From the NCBI GenBank assembly GCA_022432975.1, contig CM039512.1, positions 45,472,309-45,536,308 of the forward strand: DNA of 64,000 nt, given 5' to 3'. Shown in pieces: positions 1 through 14,515 of this stretch. The notes beneath the pieces are model-generated. The model saw only the letters and a program-made list of their open reading frames with translations. It ran no database searches and had not been told where the DNA came from. Source of the DNA: Begonia masoniana (Eukaryota; Streptophyta; Magnoliopsida; Cucurbitales; Begoniaceae). Every line of letters begins with the position of its first letter. The first letter of the stretch is position 1. Position numbers and translations under genes: made by a program.

Positions 1-3429
<3,429 letters not shown>

Positions 3430-4995
3430 TTGAGTAGAGTGCCTTCTGCGAGTCAGCCTTCATTAGCAGCGATGTCAGTTACGCTGCGGTCTGAGATTGA
3501 GAGGTTCGACGTGGAGATAGTGGCAGAGTTGTCAAGTATGCTCACCAACATTTCTCTCAGGCCGACTATTCTAGATCGGATACGTGAGGCTCAGCAGAAT
3601 GATACGGAGTGTGAGGAGCTTCGATCCAGCATGACATTGGGAGACTCGTCGGATTTCCATTTATCAGAGGACGGTATTCTGAAGTTCAGGCATAGGTGGT
3701 ACGTGCCTAGCGACGAGGATCTGAAGAAGGAGATATTGGCCGAGGCACATTCTTCGGCATATTCTGTGCACCCGGGAAGTTACTAAGATGTACCGGGACC
3801 TAAAGCAACATTTCTGGTGGCCGAACATGAAGAGGGAGGTTGCAAAGTACGTTGAGACCTGTTTAGTATGTCAACAGGTGAAGGCAGAGCACCAGAGACC
3901 GGCCAGAACGTTATTGCCACTGCCGATTCCGGAGTGGAAGTGGGAGCAGATCTCCATGGATTTCATTGTGGGGCTCCCGAGGACGATGAAGGGCCATGAT
4001 GGTATATGGGTGATCGTGGACCGATTGACAAAGTCGGCTCACTTCTTATCTGTGAAGATGGCGTCTTCTATGGATCAGCTCGCAGAGCTCTATGTACAGG
4101 AGATTGTGAGATTGCACGGAGTGCCGGTTTCTATTGTCTCGGATCGAGATCCGAGGTTCACGTCGAAGTTCTGGAAGAGTCTGCACAAAGCTATGGGGAC
4201 TCAGCTTAATTTCAGCACGGCATTTCATCCTCAGACTGATGGTTAGACAGAGAGGACGAATCAGATTCTGGAGGATATGCTCAGAGCTTGTGTGCTGGAG
4301 TTTCAGGGCTCGTGGAGCCGATATTTGCCTCTGATTGATTCTCGTACAACAACAGCTTCTAGGCTACGATTGGCATGGCTCCGTATGAGGCGTTGTATGG
4401 TTGGAAGTGTAGGTCTCCGTTATATTGGGACGAGGTTGGCGAGGCCAGCATCGTTGGTCCAGAGATTCTACAGCAAACGGCAGAGAAGATTGCCATTATC
4501 CGACAGCGTATAGAGGTAGCTCAGAGCAGACAGAAGAGCTATGCTGACACGAGACGGAGAGAGCTAGAGTTCGAAGAAGGTGATGAGGTTTATCTTAAAG
4601 TTTCTCCGTTTAAAGGCGTTGCGAGATTTGGAAGGAGGGGCAAGTTAAACCCTCGTTATGTGGGGCCATTTCCTATTCTGAAGAAGATCGGGAAGTTGGC
4701 ATACAGATTACAGCTTCCGGCTTCTATGGAGGGTATCCACGACATATTCCACGTGTCCATGCTTCAGAAGTGTTTACGTGATCCATCACATGCCGTGGAA
4801 GCGACAGAGATCGAGGTACAGCCTACCTTGACTTATGAGGAGAGGCCGGTGCGTATTTTGGAGACTTCCATCAAGGTATTGCGCAACAAAGAGATTCCGC
4901 TAGTCAAAGTCCTATGGTGGAACCACGAGGTGGAAGAGGCTACGTGGGAGCAACAGCAGGATATGATGACTAGATATCCTGAGTTATTTGTATAG
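3430..4995 (+). pseudogene. gypsy integrase and chromodomain-like tail (element 1)
   Basis: This continues the polyprotein after the in-frame TGA. The HHCC zinc-binding segment ends CLVCQQVK near 3880. The DDE core is recognisable from the first Asp in SMDFIVGLP, the second in SDRDPRFTS, and the region of the Glu after QTDG. Breaks are an extra base near 3781, a TAG at 4244-4246 where related copies have Gln, and a missing base near 4340 that moves the frame to the segment 4375-4995. That last segment carries the GPF box (VGPFPILKKIGKLAY) and a C-terminal tail (VKVLWWNHEVEEATWE) typical of the chromodomain end of chromovirus integrases. It stops just before the polypurine tract. Confidence 0.88.
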
Positions 4996-5022
4996 TTAAA
5001 TTTTGTGGACAAAATTCTAAAT

Positions 5023-5035
5023 AAGGTGGGTGGAA
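5023..5035 (+). promoter_or_regulatory. polypurine tract of element 1
   Basis: A purine-rich stretch (aaggtgggtggaa) lies directly before the LTR start TGTAATACCC. This is where plus-strand DNA synthesis would be primed. The same arrangement recurs in element 3. Confidence 0.75.
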
Positions 5036-5990
5036 TGTAATACCCGGCTTGTACAGATTTGTATATTATATTATATTATGGCATTTTTGTAAATATGTCA
5101 AATCAGGTCCGTTTCACGAAAAGAAAGCGTCATTGTGATCCTAACGAATAATAAGAATTTTAAGGAATTTACGAGAATTTTTGGAGTTATAACGCTATGT
5201 TCCGAGTAATTACCTCCATCGTAATGTAAATGGCATTTTAGTAAAAATAGTAAACGTGGTCCAAATTGTGAACGGACAGTTTTGTTAAGTCCCAAATAAT
5301 ATGTTGGACTTGTTGGTGAAATAGGAAGATTTGGTGAACATGAATTGATGGCCGATTTAAGAAACGAAGGACGAAATCAATATGAAAATCAAAGAAGGGC
5401 GAAATGGTAATTCGCAAAGTAAATTTTTAATTTAAAAACAAAACTCTTTTCTCCTCTCAGAACTTAACGAAAAATCACTTTTCTTCTTCCCTGTTTCTCT
5501 CCTTTCTCTCTCGGCCTTCTCTGCTCTCTCACGGCGATTCGACGTCGAGCTCCGATTCGACCTCCGTTCGTTCCGTTTTCTTCACACTTTCTCCTTCAAT
5601 CGACGTTCTAAGTATGAACCTACAATCTTAGAGCTTTTATTTCGATGTTTACGGAGTTTTAAATAATTAGGTTTTCGTTAGGGTTATCGAAAAATCGAGA
5701 TTTAGGGTTTGAAATCGATAGGTCGTCGATGCTTATGAATGAAATGAACGTATTAAACGTTATTGGAGGAAGTAGGGACGATTTAAAAGAAATGTTGAAA
5801 TTGTGAAATTTTCGAGATTTTAAGGAAAACTTGTAAATTGAGAATTTAGGTGCCAAGCGTAAATTGCTCGAATAAATAGCTCAATGAATTGGATTAGAAC
5901 TTTAGAAAGTCTCCTTAGTTAAGATTTTTGTAAATTTGGACGATCGATAGCTTAAACTCGTTTTAACGTCGATATTGTATTTTGCTTCAG

Positions 5991-6035
5991 ACAAACAACG
6001 CTCGTGGACGGAGCTTGAGCTGCTTTGGACACGAG
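5991..6035 (+). other. predicted 45-nt micro-exon in the LTR of element 1
   Basis: It is preceded by a TTTTGCTTCAG acceptor-like end and followed by GTAAGT at 6036. In the phase used by all copies it reads KQRSWTELELLWTRG, joining a third exon at 6697 that ends GEDDVPPPDV and a stop at 6753-6755. Splicing and translation are inference; no transcript was seen. Confidence 0.4.
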
Positions 6036-6282
6036 GTAAGTTCTCGTGATTCTTTTCTGGCCGATTGGCCTACACCGTACATCGAAGTCATTTCGAGGAG
6101 TTTGGAGACGCACTAGTTTATATTGCTTTGGTTGGGTAATTAGGTTTAATTGTTTTGTAGATTATGTTTTACAGTCTTGATGGTATGTATGTTGAGTGTT
6201 TAAATTCTGTTATGAACTATTCATGCATCACGCGTTTTAAAGAAAGAGCATGAAAATGAATTTTCGCACGATGTTTTAAAAA

Positions 6283-6445
6283 TGGCGATGTGGCCTGGAG
6301 AGGGGCTTGACCTATTGTGGAGGCACGCAGGGGCTTGTCACAATACCACATCTATTATGTACTCGCAATGTGGCCTGGAGAGGGGCTCGACCTATTGTGG
6401 AGGCACGCTGGTGCTTGTCACAATATCACATCTATTACACTCATA
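6283..6445 (+). repeat. imperfect tandem duplication of about 83 bp inside the family-1 LTR
   Basis: The phrase TGGCCTGGAGAGGGGC recurs about 83 bp apart, each time followed by ATTGTG and, about 20 nt later, CACAAT, which could pair as a short stem. The solo LTR of the same family (near 39640) has only one copy. Overlapping short reading frames here are byproducts of the repeat, not genes. Confidence 0.75.
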
Positions 6446-7136
6446 TGTATGGTCATGCGAGATGGGGCTCAGGCACGGCTGTACGTGTGGTACGCGTGTA
6501 CCCCCCTCTTCTAGCTGGAAAGAGTAGTCCGCCCGCTGGATGTGCTCTATCCGGTTAGGAGGTAGAGATCTCGGTGACACCCACTGAATAAAGTAAAGAA
6601 AATGCTGCATGATTTCTGAACTCACACGCATAGCATATAGTTGCATTTATGAGGGCTTGCTGAGATTTTTATCTCATAGTGTATTGTATGGTGTAGGTGA
6701 CGTTATAGGTGACATTGAGCCAGGTGAGGACGACGTTCCTCCTCCTGATGTATGATGCAGTTGACGAAGAATGGCCCGTGGGAGTGTGCTGAGCAGTCGG
6801 TGCGTTTTGACCCGTGGGGATGTCTGTGTAAGTATTTTGGGGGATTTAATGGATGATACGAATGTATAGATGAACATATTAGGATGCTTGGATCTGGCTA
6901 GATGTTAGGTTCACGTTTTGATAGGTTTTAAATGTTTTTATAAATCTGGTTTATAAACCGTGTTTTTGTAATGTTTCATCAGAACGACTCGGGATTTAAA
7001 ACAGGTGGATTAGTTGATTTTTAAACATATCCACGCGGTTCATTTTTAGGAAAACTGGTCGTGTTTAAAAGGAGTTTGAAGTGTTGAAATTTTAGGTCTG
7101 TGGTGTGCAGGGAAGGTGAAAGAGATTTGGTGTTTT

Positions 7137-7345
7137 GCTCTCTGGAATTTCGAATTCCAGAGAGCATTTTTATGAAAATGTTGAAATTAGAGAATGGTTT
7201 GGTTTAGCTCTCTGGAATCGGATTCCAGAGATGAGATTAGTCGCTGCAATACAGCGACTGGTCGCTGCAATATGCAGCGATCGGGCGCTGCATTATGCAG
7301 CGACTGATCGCTGCATAATGCAGCGCTTGCAGCGATTAGTCACTA
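7137..7345 (+). repeat. palindrome cassette near the 3' end of the element 1 LTR
   Basis: At 7137-7165 there is a perfect inverted repeat with 13-nt arms (GCTCTCTGGAATT and AATTCCAGAGAGC) around a 3-nt loop. A shortened second version follows near 7208. From about 7230 to 7345 the core GCAGCG/CGCTGC alternates in both orientations several times. The equivalent stretch of the other family-1 LTRs holds quite different repeats. Confidence 0.85.
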
Positions 7346-7588
7346 CTTTTCTTTTGCCTCTGCCTTCCGGTTTTACCCTTGGTCGATTAGATAAATGTTT
7401 TAATTTTATTGTTTAGTTTTAAATGGTTTTAATTTAAATTGTTTGAGTTTATTAAATGGTTAAAACATGGTTTTCGATTTCGATTCCGATTGGATTTCCG
7501 CTTCAGGTTAGGTTTAAAGTTTAAGTGTAAAAAAAAAAAAAGAAATATATAGTACGGGTAAATTGGGTACAGTGTCTGGGTTGTGACA

Positions 7589-8828
7589 CATTCTGTCTGC
7601 GACTTAATTAAAAAATAAAATGAACCAACGAATCTACGTAATCTGGTCACGGCGAGGTGGTTTAGATCTCGGTGACAATCTGCATGTGACGTAATGAAAA
7701 AGAACACGCCTGAATGATTCCCGAAACTCATATGTATAGCATGAATCTGCATTTACGAAACTTATTGAGCCTTTAGCTCATAGATGTCTGTATGATGTAG
7801 GTAGTCTTGACATAGGTGAGGACGGGATCCCTCCACCTGAGGAGTGATGCAGTTGGCAGAGGATGGCTCGCCGGGGTGTGCTGGCGCAGTCGATGCTTAA
7901 CTTGACCCGTGGGGAAGTATGTATGTGTTTTGAGGATATTGGGGTGTTTTGGGTTAATGATGATTAGATAGAATTTTGTATGGTTAGAAACATTTTAGGA
8001 TGTTTGGTTCTGGATAGTGGATAGGTTATAAACCGATGTTTTGAGGATTTTTGATGGATTCCGCTATGTATGGATGGTTTTGATGAAATAGAATGGATTT
8101 TAGATGAGTTTTGATGTTCTGAATGTAGGTTTATGGTTTTGATGTGAAATTGAAGTTTCGTGTCGGGATTTGAAGAGGTTAAATGTTCGGTTTATGGATG
8201 GGGGTGGAATTGATATTTAATAGGTATAGTAGGTTAAGTTTGGAGGTGATTGGAGGTGTTGAATATGTAAAAGTGGAAAAATTGCTTTGCAGGGGTAGAC
8301 ACCTTGTCAGGCAAGGGGTCGACCGCTATTGCAAGGTGTCGACCGAACTTACAAAGGAATGCAACCTGAGAGCAAAATTGTTTTTGAAGTGTCGACCACT
8401 TAGACTAGGGGTCGACCGCTATTGCAAGGTGTCGACCGGTTTCAGTACAAACAAAAATCAGAACCTTTTTAGGGGTCGACCACTATTATAAAGTGTCGAC
8501 CGAAAGCTCTGGGGGTCGACCAGAGTCCTTTTTATGGTGTTAATCTTGGGATTTTGGTTAATTTTATCTTGTAACGAGTCTTCCACGCACAGTAGTCTTA
8601 CGCCGAATGAGGTTAATTGTCTCTAAACAAGTGAGATTAAAGGATTGAAACCTTAGACGAGTCATTTTGGGTACGTTTAAAGTTAGATCCTGATTGTCGA
8701 TAGAAATGGATTGAACGCTCAAGTCCGTTCTCTAATGAGCAAAACCAATGATAAAAAAAAGGGGCGAGGGTAATAATTAAGTCCAAATTTTACGGGAATT
8801 TCTAGGGATTAGATTTAGGGACGCTACA
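7589..8828 (+). repeat. right-hand fragment of an older family-1 LTR
   Basis: From about 7650 the sequence realigns with the latter part of the family-1 LTR (GATCTCGGTGAC, then TGATGTAG before an exon-3-like segment from 7801 ending GEDGIPPPEE and a stop at 7845-7847). It ends GGGACGCTACA at 8828. The simplest reading is that element 1 inserted into this LTR and the left part lies outside the window. The first 60 bases or so after 7588 are not clearly assigned. Confidence 0.7.
8285..8525 (+). repeat. GTCGACC array in the LTR fragment
   Basis: Eight copies of GTCGACC (a GTCGAC palindrome plus C) occur, alternating between GGGGTCGACC and GGTGTCGACC contexts with irregular spacing, and a decayed copy leads the array. 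It occupies the same place as the GCAGCG cassette in the element 1 LTR and the GGCGAT cassette in the solo LTR. Confidence 0.9.
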
Positions 8829-9759
8829 GATAGGATACGCCCCCTTATAATAGGCGGAATGTAGGGTACGCCCCCTTACAATAGGCAGAATGTGCGGTAC
8901 GCCCCGCGAATGGCGGAATGGGCTCGGAGACATGCTCGCCCAGTTACCCGACCTGGCCAGTGTCTGTTCGTTGCTACCCTGGGTATGATAAGTTCACTGC
9001 GTGGTCCCCTTGGGCCCGGGGTTGAGTGGTTCGTCCCTCCTGGTGTGCCCTAGCGTGTGTTTCCCGGTGGCCCAGGGCTGAGTGGTTCGTCCCTCTTGGT
9101 GGTTGACTATTTCTCTTCGCCCTATGAGGCCTTGCCTGGTGTTATCGCGGCCTTTCTGTGCTGGTGTGGTTCGGAGGATCCTTGATCGATCTCCCTTTTC
9201 ACTGTACACCTGGATATATATTTTTCTGATAGCATTGTTGATGTGGCCCTATGTTTACTACATCTAGTTATTTTATTGTTAGCCCCATCAACTGTTTTAA
9301 ATGAATAATAAGAAGATAAAGTAATAACCTAGAAACTGGTTTTGGTTTTTTTTTTTTAAAATGTGCATTGATTTTATGAGGCTTGCATCTTTTGAGTGGT
9401 AGGTATAACATCCCATACTGAGTTTGTCACTCACCCCAACGACTCCCCCCTCTACAGGTAAAGGAATGAAGGCTAGGAAGTGAGCTCTATTGTCTTGGAT
9501 TTTCCTTGAGTCTCACCTTTTATTTTCATCAGCTTTGATTTATGTAAGTACATATTCGAGATTGTACCTTACTTGGCATGTAATTATTTTCATTTATCTT
9601 GTATTTCTATTATTGTTTGTACTCTCATATTTGTTACTTCGAAGAGGTTTTGGATTTGTATTAAATCTTCTGCATTTAACCTTAGGTTATACGGTGGACC
9701 TCCCTGAGATTGATCGTTTAACTTGGCGTTTCGGTTAGGCTCTCTCCCGGCTCGTGACA
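8829..9759 (+). repeat. remaining 3' part of the 5' LTR of element 2 (family 2)
   Basis: This stretch aligns with 36388-37312 and ends CTCGTGACA, immediately before the primer-binding site of element 2. It begins abruptly at GATAGGATACGCC after the end of the family-1 LTR fragment, so the left part of this LTR is displaced out of the window. Comparison of its first 300 bases with the 3' copy shows about 11 differences by eye, mostly transitions. Confidence 0.88.
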
Positions 9760-9768
9760 AAAATTTAT

Positions 9769-9780
9769 TGGTATCAGAGC
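9769..9780 (+). promoter_or_regulatory. primer-binding site of element 2 (initiator-Met tRNA type)
   Basis: TGGTATCAGAGC lies nine bases after the LTR end. It is complementary to the 3' end of initiator methionine tRNA, the usual primer for plant chromoviruses. Confidence 0.92.
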
Positions 9781-9908
9781 ACAAAGTTCAATGATCTCTT
9801 AGTGACAAATGTTTGAGATCAAGTATGAGCAGTAGTAGGATACATGGAAAGAATGATTAATGAAAAATGCTAATATGGTACAATCTCATGTTTTTCAGAA
9901 TTGTCACA

Positions 9909-10990
9909 ATGCCACAAAGGAGGAGAGTTCCTCAGATCACCGATCAGGACCCTAGCACCGTTTCTTCTCTATTGGAGGCTTTACGGAACTTGGTGAGAGG
10001 TGCCCGGGCTCCACCTCCGGCTCTAGTTTCTACCCCTGATCGAACCCCTACTTCGACGACCTCTAGAGGGGTACATTTTTGAGATTTCAACCAACTCAAC
10101 CCTCCAACCTTTATAGGAGGCACTGATACGGCGGAGGCAGAGAATTGGCTCGAGGTTATGAAGCTCAACTTCGAGACTCTCCAGACGCCGGTTGAGTCCA
10201 GAGTTTATATAGCTGCTTATTTTCTGAGGGAGGCAGCTAGGCGTTGGTGGACAGCCCTCCGCAGTCAGTATGATTTTGAGACTATGGGATGTGGTGAGTT
10301 TACTTCTCTGTTTCTGAGCCAATTCAGTAGCAGAGAATATAGGGGTATGATGATCAGAGCCTATTATGAGTTGGTACAGGGGTCTATGTCGGTGACCGAT
10401 TATTATAATCGTTTCGTCCACTTGTTGCCAGTGTGGAGGGCCAAGTCATCGAGTTTGTTCAGGGCTTGAATTTTGGCATAAAGTGAACTGTGGCCATGAA
10501 CTAGTACAACAGCTTGCTTAGGGCTTATGAGGCCGCCATGAGGATAGAGAGGTTGTACACCTCGGGTGATGGCACCTCTCAGCATGGGTCAGACCGTTGA
10601 CCTTCAGGGAGGAAGATGACGAGGAAGAGTCAGCGACAGGTGTCAGATCAGGGTTTCAGTGCTAGTTGCTCTTCTGGATCTAGTAGCGGATCGTCAGGGA
10701 GCAGCAGGTACTCCCCTTACACCTGCCATACCTATGGCCAGCCGGGTCATTTTAGGAGGGATTGCCCGTTGAAGCAACCTCAGGGGCAGCAGCCGCGACC
10801 TTCTTTCCATACCCCCTCAGCTACCGAGTCATTTTCTCCTCCGGGCCAGCTTTGGGGACAGACCCGACCCGTTTTTCAGCAGACTTCTTTTCAGACTCCC
10901 AAGCGCAGAGCAGAGGATAGGCCCGTCATTGATACTCCTTACCGACCGATCGGGCAGCCCTTTGCTAGTAGTTCCCTTCCTGTTCAGTAG
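9909..10990 (+). pseudogene. gypsy gag (element 2)
   Basis: The likely start is the ATG at 9909 (MPQRRRVPQ). The capsid-like part is recognisable as AENWLEVMKLNFETL and WWTALRSQYDFETM, then a Ser-rich linker and a CCHC-like knuckle near 10729. In that knuckle the second Cys is Tyr (CHTYGQPGHFRRDC), so zinc binding is probably lost. Breaks include TGA at 10080, a frame change near 10440, and further stops near 10490, 10502 and 10597. The frame ends with TAG at 10988. Confidence 0.82.
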
Positions 10991-11104
10991 AAGATAGGGG
11001 GATTTCATGGATCTACCTCTAGAGCCGGCGGCCGTGGTAGTGATCATAAGGGCAAGGGAGTTGCTCGTCAGTCATATGCAGTAGACCGGGCTGAGTACTT
11101 TCCC

Positions 11105-13117
11105 ATGCCTGATCAGCCTGTCGTTGTGGATGGTACGATTCTGATCTTTCATACTTTTGCTCGGGTGTTGTTTGATACTGGGGCGTCTCATTCATTTATT
11201 TCTACTGAGTTTACCAAGGTGTTGGGATTGGCCATCGAAGAGATGGAAACCCCTTTCTTATTAAATACTTCGCTAGGCGACAGGAGTGGAGTTGCATATA
11301 TCTGCAGATCAGTTTGTGTGGTGATCGACGACTGCAAGTTTTTAGTCGATCTTATCGTTCTGCCTATGAGGCAGTTTGACGCCATTATGGGATGTGATTG
11401 GCTGATGAAATATCGTGCGATAGTTGATTGCCACTTGAGGCGGGTCACAGTTACCTTTAAGTCTAGCAGAGTTGTTGCCTACCACCGAGGTTCTTGTGTG
11501 AGGATTGTAAACTCCATGTTCCGGGTATGTCTACGAAGCAGGAGTGGATTGTAACAGTATGGGGGACTTTGGTCGATGGACCTAGACCTTGAGACCGCGG
11601 TACAGGAGATTGATCTTTCAGTCGTTCGGGAGTACGATGACATCTTTCCTGATGAGCTACCGGGTTTACCTCCAAATAGAGAGATTGAGTTTTGTATCGA
11701 TCTCGTTCCAGGGGCTATTCTAGTTTCTATACCTGCCTACAGGATGTCACCTGCCGAGTTAGTTGAACTGCGTAAACAGTTAGATGATTTGCAGAGTGGA
11801 GGATTCATCAGGGAGAGTGTGTCGCCTTGGGGCTCTCCCTTCTTATTTGCTAAGAAGGCGGATGGATCGTTGAGGTTGTGTATTGATTATCGGAGGCTGA
11901 ACACGATTACTGTTAAGAACAAGTACCCGCTTCCACGTATTGACGACCTCTTTGATTAGCTCGGTGGTTCACGATATTTTTCGAAGATTGATTTGAGGAC
12001 AGGGTATCATTAGGTGAAGATTCGAGAGAAGGATATACCTAAGACAGCTTTCCGGACCAGATATGGATATTTTGAGTTTTTAGTCTTACCATTTGAGCTT
12101 ACTAACGCCCCAGCGGTATTTATGGATCTAATGAACAGGATCTTCTGGCTCTATCTGGATCGGTTTGTGGTAGTCTTCATTGATGACGTCCTGATTTATT
12201 CGAAGACTCGTCGTGAACATCGGGAGCTTCTCCGCATTTTCCTACAGACCTTGAGGGACCATCAGTTATATTCTAAGTGCAGCAAGTGTGATTTCTGGGC
12301 TTCTGAGGTGAAGTTTTTGGGCCATATTGTTTCGCGGGATGGTATTTCTGTTGATCTTGCGAAGATTGAGGTGGTAGTGGACTGGCAACCACCCAAGAAC
12401 GTCTCAGAGATTCGTAGCTTCCTCGGGTTAGCTGGATATTATCGGCACTTTGTACAGAATTTCTCTTCTATTGTCGCGCCGCTTACCAAACTCACTCGCA
12501 AGGATATGCGGTTTGTTTGGGATGTCGACTGTCAGAATGCCTTTGAAGAATTAAAGCGAAGGTTGACCAGTGCTCCTATTCTGACAGTTCCTGATGCGAA
12601 CCTTCCCTATGCTGTGTATACCGACGCCTTCGGGGTTGGTTTGTGGTGTGTATTGATGTAGCAGGGTAAGGTAGTAGCTTATGCCTCTCGACAGTTGAAG
12701 CCCCATGAGCAGAATTATCCTACCCACGACCTAGAACTCGCTGCCATCGTCTTTGCTTTGAAGATATGGCAGAGTTACTTATATGGAGTTAGCTTCCAGG
12801 TTTTCTCCGATCAGAAGAGTCTAAAGTACTTGTTCACTCAGAAGGACCTCAACTTGAGGCAACGCAGATGGATGGAGTATTTAGAGGATTATGATTTTAG
12901 TCTGGAATATCATCCAGGCAAGGCTAATGCAGTTGCTGATGCATTGAGCCGATATCCTCGGGCTTCCATATCCTGCATGATTCTGGATGAGTGGAATAAG
13001 TCTTTGGTGATTGAGGATTTTCAATTGCATTATCATGATATTGGGAGCCAGGCTTATGTCTACCATGTAGCGGCTACACCTTTGATGCTCATAATGGTGA
13101 AGCAGCTGCAGCGGTAG
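11105..13117 (+). pseudogene. gypsy protease, reverse transcriptase and RNase H (element 2)
   Basis: The protease keeps an intact active-site motif (FDTGASHSFIS) near 11172. Reverse transcriptase starts around 11620 ([14 protein letters not shown]) and holds the [10 protein letters not shown] box near 12172. RNase H has TDAFGVGL where relatives have DAS, then [11 protein letters not shown] and the [14 protein letters not shown] tail near 12915. Breaks are TAA at 11552, TAG at 11957, another TAG near 12012, TAG at 12659 and TAG at 13115. FGLTNAP, well conserved elsewhere, reads FELTNAP. Confidence 0.85.
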
Positions 13118-14473
13118 GATAATGAGTTAGTATTCAGGGTGGGACAGCTTCAGAATGGGGAACAGCTTGAGGGTTGTTCGGTGAACGCTTATGGGGACCT
13201 GTTCTATCATGGTAAGATGGCGGTTCCCAACATCGCCAACTTGAGGCAAGCCATTTTGGATGAGGCACACAGATCCAGTTTTGCCATTCACCCAAGCAGT
13301 ACCAAAATGTATCAGGATCTGAAGCGTCAGTATTGATGGGCTGGCATGAAGAGAGAGGTAGCAAAATTTGTTGCCAGATGCATGACTTGCCAGAGAGTCA
13401 AGAATGGAAGTGGGAGGTGGTTACCATGGATTTTGTTACTCACCTCCCTAGGACTTCCCAGAGATTTGATGCTATATGGGTTATTGTGGATCGATTGACG
13501 AAGTCGGCGCATTTCATTCCTGTTCGGATGACTTTTTCTGTTGCCAAGCTCAGTCAATTATATGTGCAGAACATTGTTCGTCTTCATGGGGTACCTTTGA
13601 GCATAGTGTCTGATCGTGATCCTCGTTTCACCTCGGAGTTGTGGAGAGGATTGCAAAAAGAGCTCGGTACGAAGACTCAGTTTAGCACGACACATCACCC
13701 TCAGACAGATGGGTAGTTCGAGAGGACTATACAGATATTAGAGGATATGCTGAGGTCTTGCATTCTGGATTTTGGTAGCAGTTGGATAGACCACTTGCCA
13801 CTAGTATAGTTCGTGTACAATAACAACTTCCAGACCAACATTGGGGTTTCTCCGTTTGAGGCATTGTATGGTCGGCCATGTCGTTCTCTTTTGTGTTGGG
13901 CCAAAAAAGCGGAGCGACTTGCACTTAGACCCGATATCATTCGAGAGACCACAAAGAAGATCCACTAGATTCATGAAAAGCTGAAGGTCGTGCAGAATCA
14001 GCAAAGAGTTATGCAGACCTGAAGAGACGTGAGGTGGAGTTTAATGCTGGGGACTTTGTCTTTGTGAAAGTTCATCCTACTCGCGGTGTCAGCAGGTTTG
14101 GGGTGAAGGGAAAGCTAGCCCCGCGGTACATTGGGCCATTATAGATTGTTGAGAGGATTGGAGTAGTGGCTTACTGGCTGGAGTTACCTCCTCAGTTGGG
14201 GCATGTACATGATGTTTTTCATATATCTCAATTGAGGAAGTACATTCCTGATCCGTCTCACAATATTTCGTGGGATGAGGTACCAGTCCAGGCTGACACA
14301 ACGTATGTCGAGGTGCCAGAAGAGATTTTGGGACGCGAGCTTCAACGTTTCTGTCATCGAGAGGCTCCATATGCTCTGGTGTGATGGAGGAATCACACAG
14401 ACAAAGAAGCTACATGGGAGCTGGAGTCTGAGATGGTGAAGAGGTACCCTACCTTTTCTATGATGAGTAGTTG
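13118..14473 (+). pseudogene. gypsy integrase and C-terminal tail (element 2)
   Basis: The zinc-binding part (HPSSTKMYQDLKRQY, then CMTCQRVK) is followed directly by EWKWEVVTMDF, so a stretch present in elements 1, 3 and 4 is deleted around 13400. The DDE core remains readable (MDFVTHLP, SDRDPRFTSELW, then the segment after QTDG). Stops occur at 13334, 13714, near 13806, near 13966 and near 14142. The C-terminal region has HVHDVFHISQLRKYIPDP and a chromodomain-like end WRNHTDKEATWE near 14390. Confidence 0.82.
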
Positions 14474-14499
14474 AGGCGAATTTCGGGGACGAAATTCAT

Positions 14500-14515
14500 A
14501 AAAAGGGGAAAAATA
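14500..14515 (+). promoter_or_regulatory. polypurine tract of element 2
   Basis: An A/G-rich stretch (aaaaaggggaaaaat) leads directly into the LTR start TGTAAAATCCGCC. Confidence 0.7.

Larger units (their letters stand above)
5036..7588 (+). repeat. 3' LTR of element 1 (family 1)
   Basis: It starts TGTAATACCCGG just after the polypurine tract and ends GGGTTGTGACA. It aligns along its length with the solo LTR at 38391-40971. Contents in order: two copies of a GGTCC-containing upstream module (about 5065 and 5230), a TC-rich stretch near 5450-5600, a predicted donor at 5612, a 45-nt micro-exon at 5991-6035, the hairpin GGCC-GATT-GGCC at 6059-6070, an imperfect duplication of about 83 bp at 6283-6445, a predicted acceptor at 6696, and a palindrome-rich cassette at 7137-7345. 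Confidence 0.9.
9760..14515 (+). mobile_element. internal region of Ty3/gypsy element 2 (decayed)
   Basis: It contains a primer site, gag, protease, reverse transcriptase, RNase H, integrase and C-terminal tail in gypsy order, all heavily broken. It is flanked by family-2 LTR sequence on both sides. Of about 16 in-frame stops, most are explained by CGA-to-TGA, CAG-to-TAG or TGG-to-TGA changes. This is the oldest of the three nested gypsy copies with two LTRs. Confidence 0.9.

Noticed and set aside
6282..6558. Several overlapping open frames in the family-1 LTR
   Set aside because: They arise from the 83-bp duplication; no conservation with the solo LTR of the family.
9490..9738. Hydrophobic 82-residue open frame that looks like a membrane protein
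   Set aside because: It is T-rich family-2 LTR sequence, and the copy at 37040 differs by stops and substitutions without coding constraint.
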